This document shows positions 29,635 to 30,520 of a DNA stretch of 30,520 bases, one piece after another. The translations under genes and the position numbers were made by a program. Source of the DNA: JBBPXY01 sp038200435 (lineage in GTDB: Bacteria; Actinomycetota; Thermoleophilia; Solirubrobacterales; Solirubrobacteraceae); the NCBI GenBank assembly GCA_038200435.1, contig JBBPXY010000068.1, positions 1-30,520 on the forward strand, given 5' to 3'. The stretch's first letter is position 1. Every line of letters begins with the position of its first letter. The notes beneath the pieces were generated by a model. It was not told the origin of the DNA. It ran no database searches and was given only the letters and a program-made list of their open reading frames with translations.

Positions 29635-29912
29635 CTAAGCCGCTTGGAAGTTGACGACGGGCAGTATCTCCGGAGGACCGGCCTGCCCGACTCCCACCTC
29701 CTGCAAGATCGGCATCAGTCGCTCGCCAAAAGCGCGCATCTGCTCCTCCGAGGCCCACACCTCGCTGATACGTAGGTCGCCGTCGTTTCCAAAGCAAACG
29801 TGGAGTTCCTGACCGTCGGGCGGAAAATCGCCGCTCTCACGCAACCGGCGATTGACGGCCTCGTACTGCTCCGCGGTCAGGTTCGCGGGCGAAAACGGGC
29901 GAGAATGCTCAT
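29635..29912 (-). pseudogene. Small dimeric alpha/beta-barrel-like protein, apparent one-base frameshift
   Basis: The main frame encodes FSPANLTAEQYEAVNRRLRES, GDFPPDGQELHVCFGNDGDLRISEVWASEEQMRAFGERLMPIL and ends GPPEILPVVNFQAA, a pattern seen in small actinobacterial proteins related to antibiotic-biosynthesis monooxygenases (ferredoxin-like dimers); enzymatic role unknown. An ATG at 29912 with a perfect AAAGGAG 7 bases upstream opens a different frame: MSILARFRPRT then stop. Restoring one T in the TTTT run (29892-29895) joins them into MSILARFSPANLTAEQYEAV, the expected N-terminus. So this is a frameshift mutation, a sequencing error, or a slip site. A start at ATG 29967 in the main frame exists but gives an unconvincing N-terminus and no ribosome site. 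Confidence 0.7.
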
Positions 29913-29919
29913 GGCCGGT

Positions 29920-29926
29920 CTCCTTT
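29920..29926 (-). promoter_or_regulatory. Perfect Shine-Dalgarno deciding the start at 29912
   Basis: AAAGGAG on the minus strand, 7 bases before ATG 29912. It is the strongest ribosome site in the window and shows that translation is meant to start in a frame that now stops after 11 codons. Confidence 0.75.
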
Positions 29927-30064
29927 GCTGGGGGGCCGACGCTATAGACGCCACTGCGTGGGTGCAAGCTTTCCCGGTCGGTGGCTCTCTGTCAGCCTCA
30001 CGACTGCCCTGAAACACCGAAAGCCCTGTCGTGACGTCTTGCCTACGACTCCGCCTTAAGAGCC

Positions 30065-30520
30065 GTGGACCTCGAGCTGCGTTATCTGTGGGATGGACTT
30101 AGCGCGAACGAACGCCGCGTGTTGGTGGCGGTGGCTTCCGGTCTTTCTCCCTACCAGGCCGAAGCGCGCGCGATGGCAGGCCTGGCATCCGCTAGCAGTG
30201 GGCAGCGCGCGGCGGAGGGGCTGCTCGAGCGCGCGATCCTCGAGCGCGAGCCAGATAAACCTCTCGTCATCGTCGATCCGCTCCTCGCGCGCTGGGCGCG
30301 TCGCCACGGCGGAGCGCGCCTTAGCGTCTTCGCCTTGCCGGGCGCGGCAGGCGCCTTCGTCGTCACCGACGGGCCGTCGCTCGCCTTCACCCGTTCTGAG
30401 CATCCGACCCTCGAAGAAGCTCAAGTCGAAGCCGACCGGATCGCCGCTAGCTGTAGTTCCCATGCAGGTTGGTCAGTCGTGATGCTGGCGGTCGCTTGGA
30501 GAGGGAGCCGTGTGGTCGTC
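30065..30520 (+). CDS. C-terminal part of an AAA-type ATPase, N-terminally short, runs off window
   Basis: From GTG 30065 the frame stays open to the end (152 codons). The first about 85 residues (LELRYLWDGLSANERRVLVA, VASGLSPYQAEARAMAGL, ASASSGQRAAEGLLERAIL, then PDKPLVIVDPLLARWARRH) match the winged-helix region that ends archaeal-type prokaryotic AAA ATPases. The P-loop ATPase domain that should precede it is missing: an in-frame stop lies at 30032. The rest (SVFALPGAAGAFVVTDGPSLAFTRSEHPTLEEAQVEADRIAAS) looks like a small alpha/beta domain similar in rhythm to DUF2188. It may be a gene remnant or a stand-alone winged-helix protein. The start has only AAGAG nearby. Confidence 0.5.
   Translation, partial: MDLELRYLWDGLSANERRVLVAVASGLSPYQAEARAMAGLASASSGQRAAEGLLERAILEREPDKPLVIVDPLLARWARRHGGARLSVFALPGAAGAFVVTDGPSLAFTRSEHPTLEEAQVEADRIAASCSSHAGWSVVMLAVAWRGSRVVV

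Noticed and set aside
9..30520. CRISPR arrays, rRNA, tRNA, insertion sequences, phage genes
   Set aside because: No evenly spaced direct repeats, no rRNA-like stretches, no cloverleaf, and no transposase or integrase motifs were found in any frame.

Overview
This window comes from a very GC-rich, gene-dense bacterial chromosome. Third codon positions are almost all G or C, GTG and TTG starts are common, and genes overlap by 4 to 17 bases. Several genes appear leaderless: a TANNNT -10 box sits 6 to 8 bases before the start codon. Together with a dodecin, mycobacterial-type membrane desaturases and a GGDEF protein with a charged DxRDxRAEAR repeat, this suggests an actinobacterium, plausibly Thermoleophilia/Solirubrobacterales. 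That placement is inference. I saw no rRNA, tRNA, CRISPR array or intact transposase.

Layout. (1) 1-1831: the N-terminal part of a ferredoxin-NADP reductase-like flavoprotein, divergent from a TetR regulator, with a palindrome lying exactly between the -35 and -10 of the reductase promoter; then a C-terminally truncated membrane-protein gene. (2) 1866-10527: one tightly coupled plus-strand operon of eight genes: methyltransferase, holo-ACP synthase, small carrier protein, acyl-CoA dehydrogenase-like flavoprotein, amino acid:[carrier protein] ligase (a class II aaRS relative), DUF1839 protein with a candidate Cys/His transferase centre, GH2 beta-mannosidase-like protein, and a double alpha/beta hydrolase. 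It ends at a long hairpin. This is the most interesting part: it looks like a pathway that activates an amino acid, holds it on a dedicated carrier protein, perhaps oxidises it, and transfers it to an unknown, possibly sugar-containing, acceptor. (3) 10570-14078: a lipoprotein on the minus strand, divergent from a methyltransferase / PrmC-like / heme-oxygenase-like diiron protein / CDGSH operon. (4) 14079-14426: a 348-base gap with long inverted repeats at both ends.

(5) 14427-18741: lipid and membrane genes: SRPBCC protein, delta-9 acyl desaturase, ABCG-type ABC exporter, and divergently a DesA3-like desaturase with no ordinary start codon where homology says it should begin. (6) 18762-19723: an E-x-x-E repeat membrane transporter and a small two-helix membrane protein. 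(7) 19823-23911: a minus-strand set of secreted lipase-like hydrolase, patatin and PlsC-like acyltransferase. (8) 24027-28909: diguanylate cyclase, aldo/keto reductase, dodecin, PAP2 phosphatase and a long DmdC-like acyl-CoA dehydrogenase. (9) 28910-30520: a zone of broken genes: two truncated genes joined head to head (AOC-barrel protein and LuxR regulator), a small protein with an apparent one-base frameshift next to a perfect Shine-Dalgarno, and the C-terminal part of an AAA-type ATPase without its ATPase domain.

Overall theme: much of the window concerns acyl chains and carrier-bound acyl groups (desaturases, their likely reductase, acyl-CoA dehydrogenases, acyltransferase, lipases, carrier protein). 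The carrier-protein operon is the part whose product cannot be predicted from known pathways.
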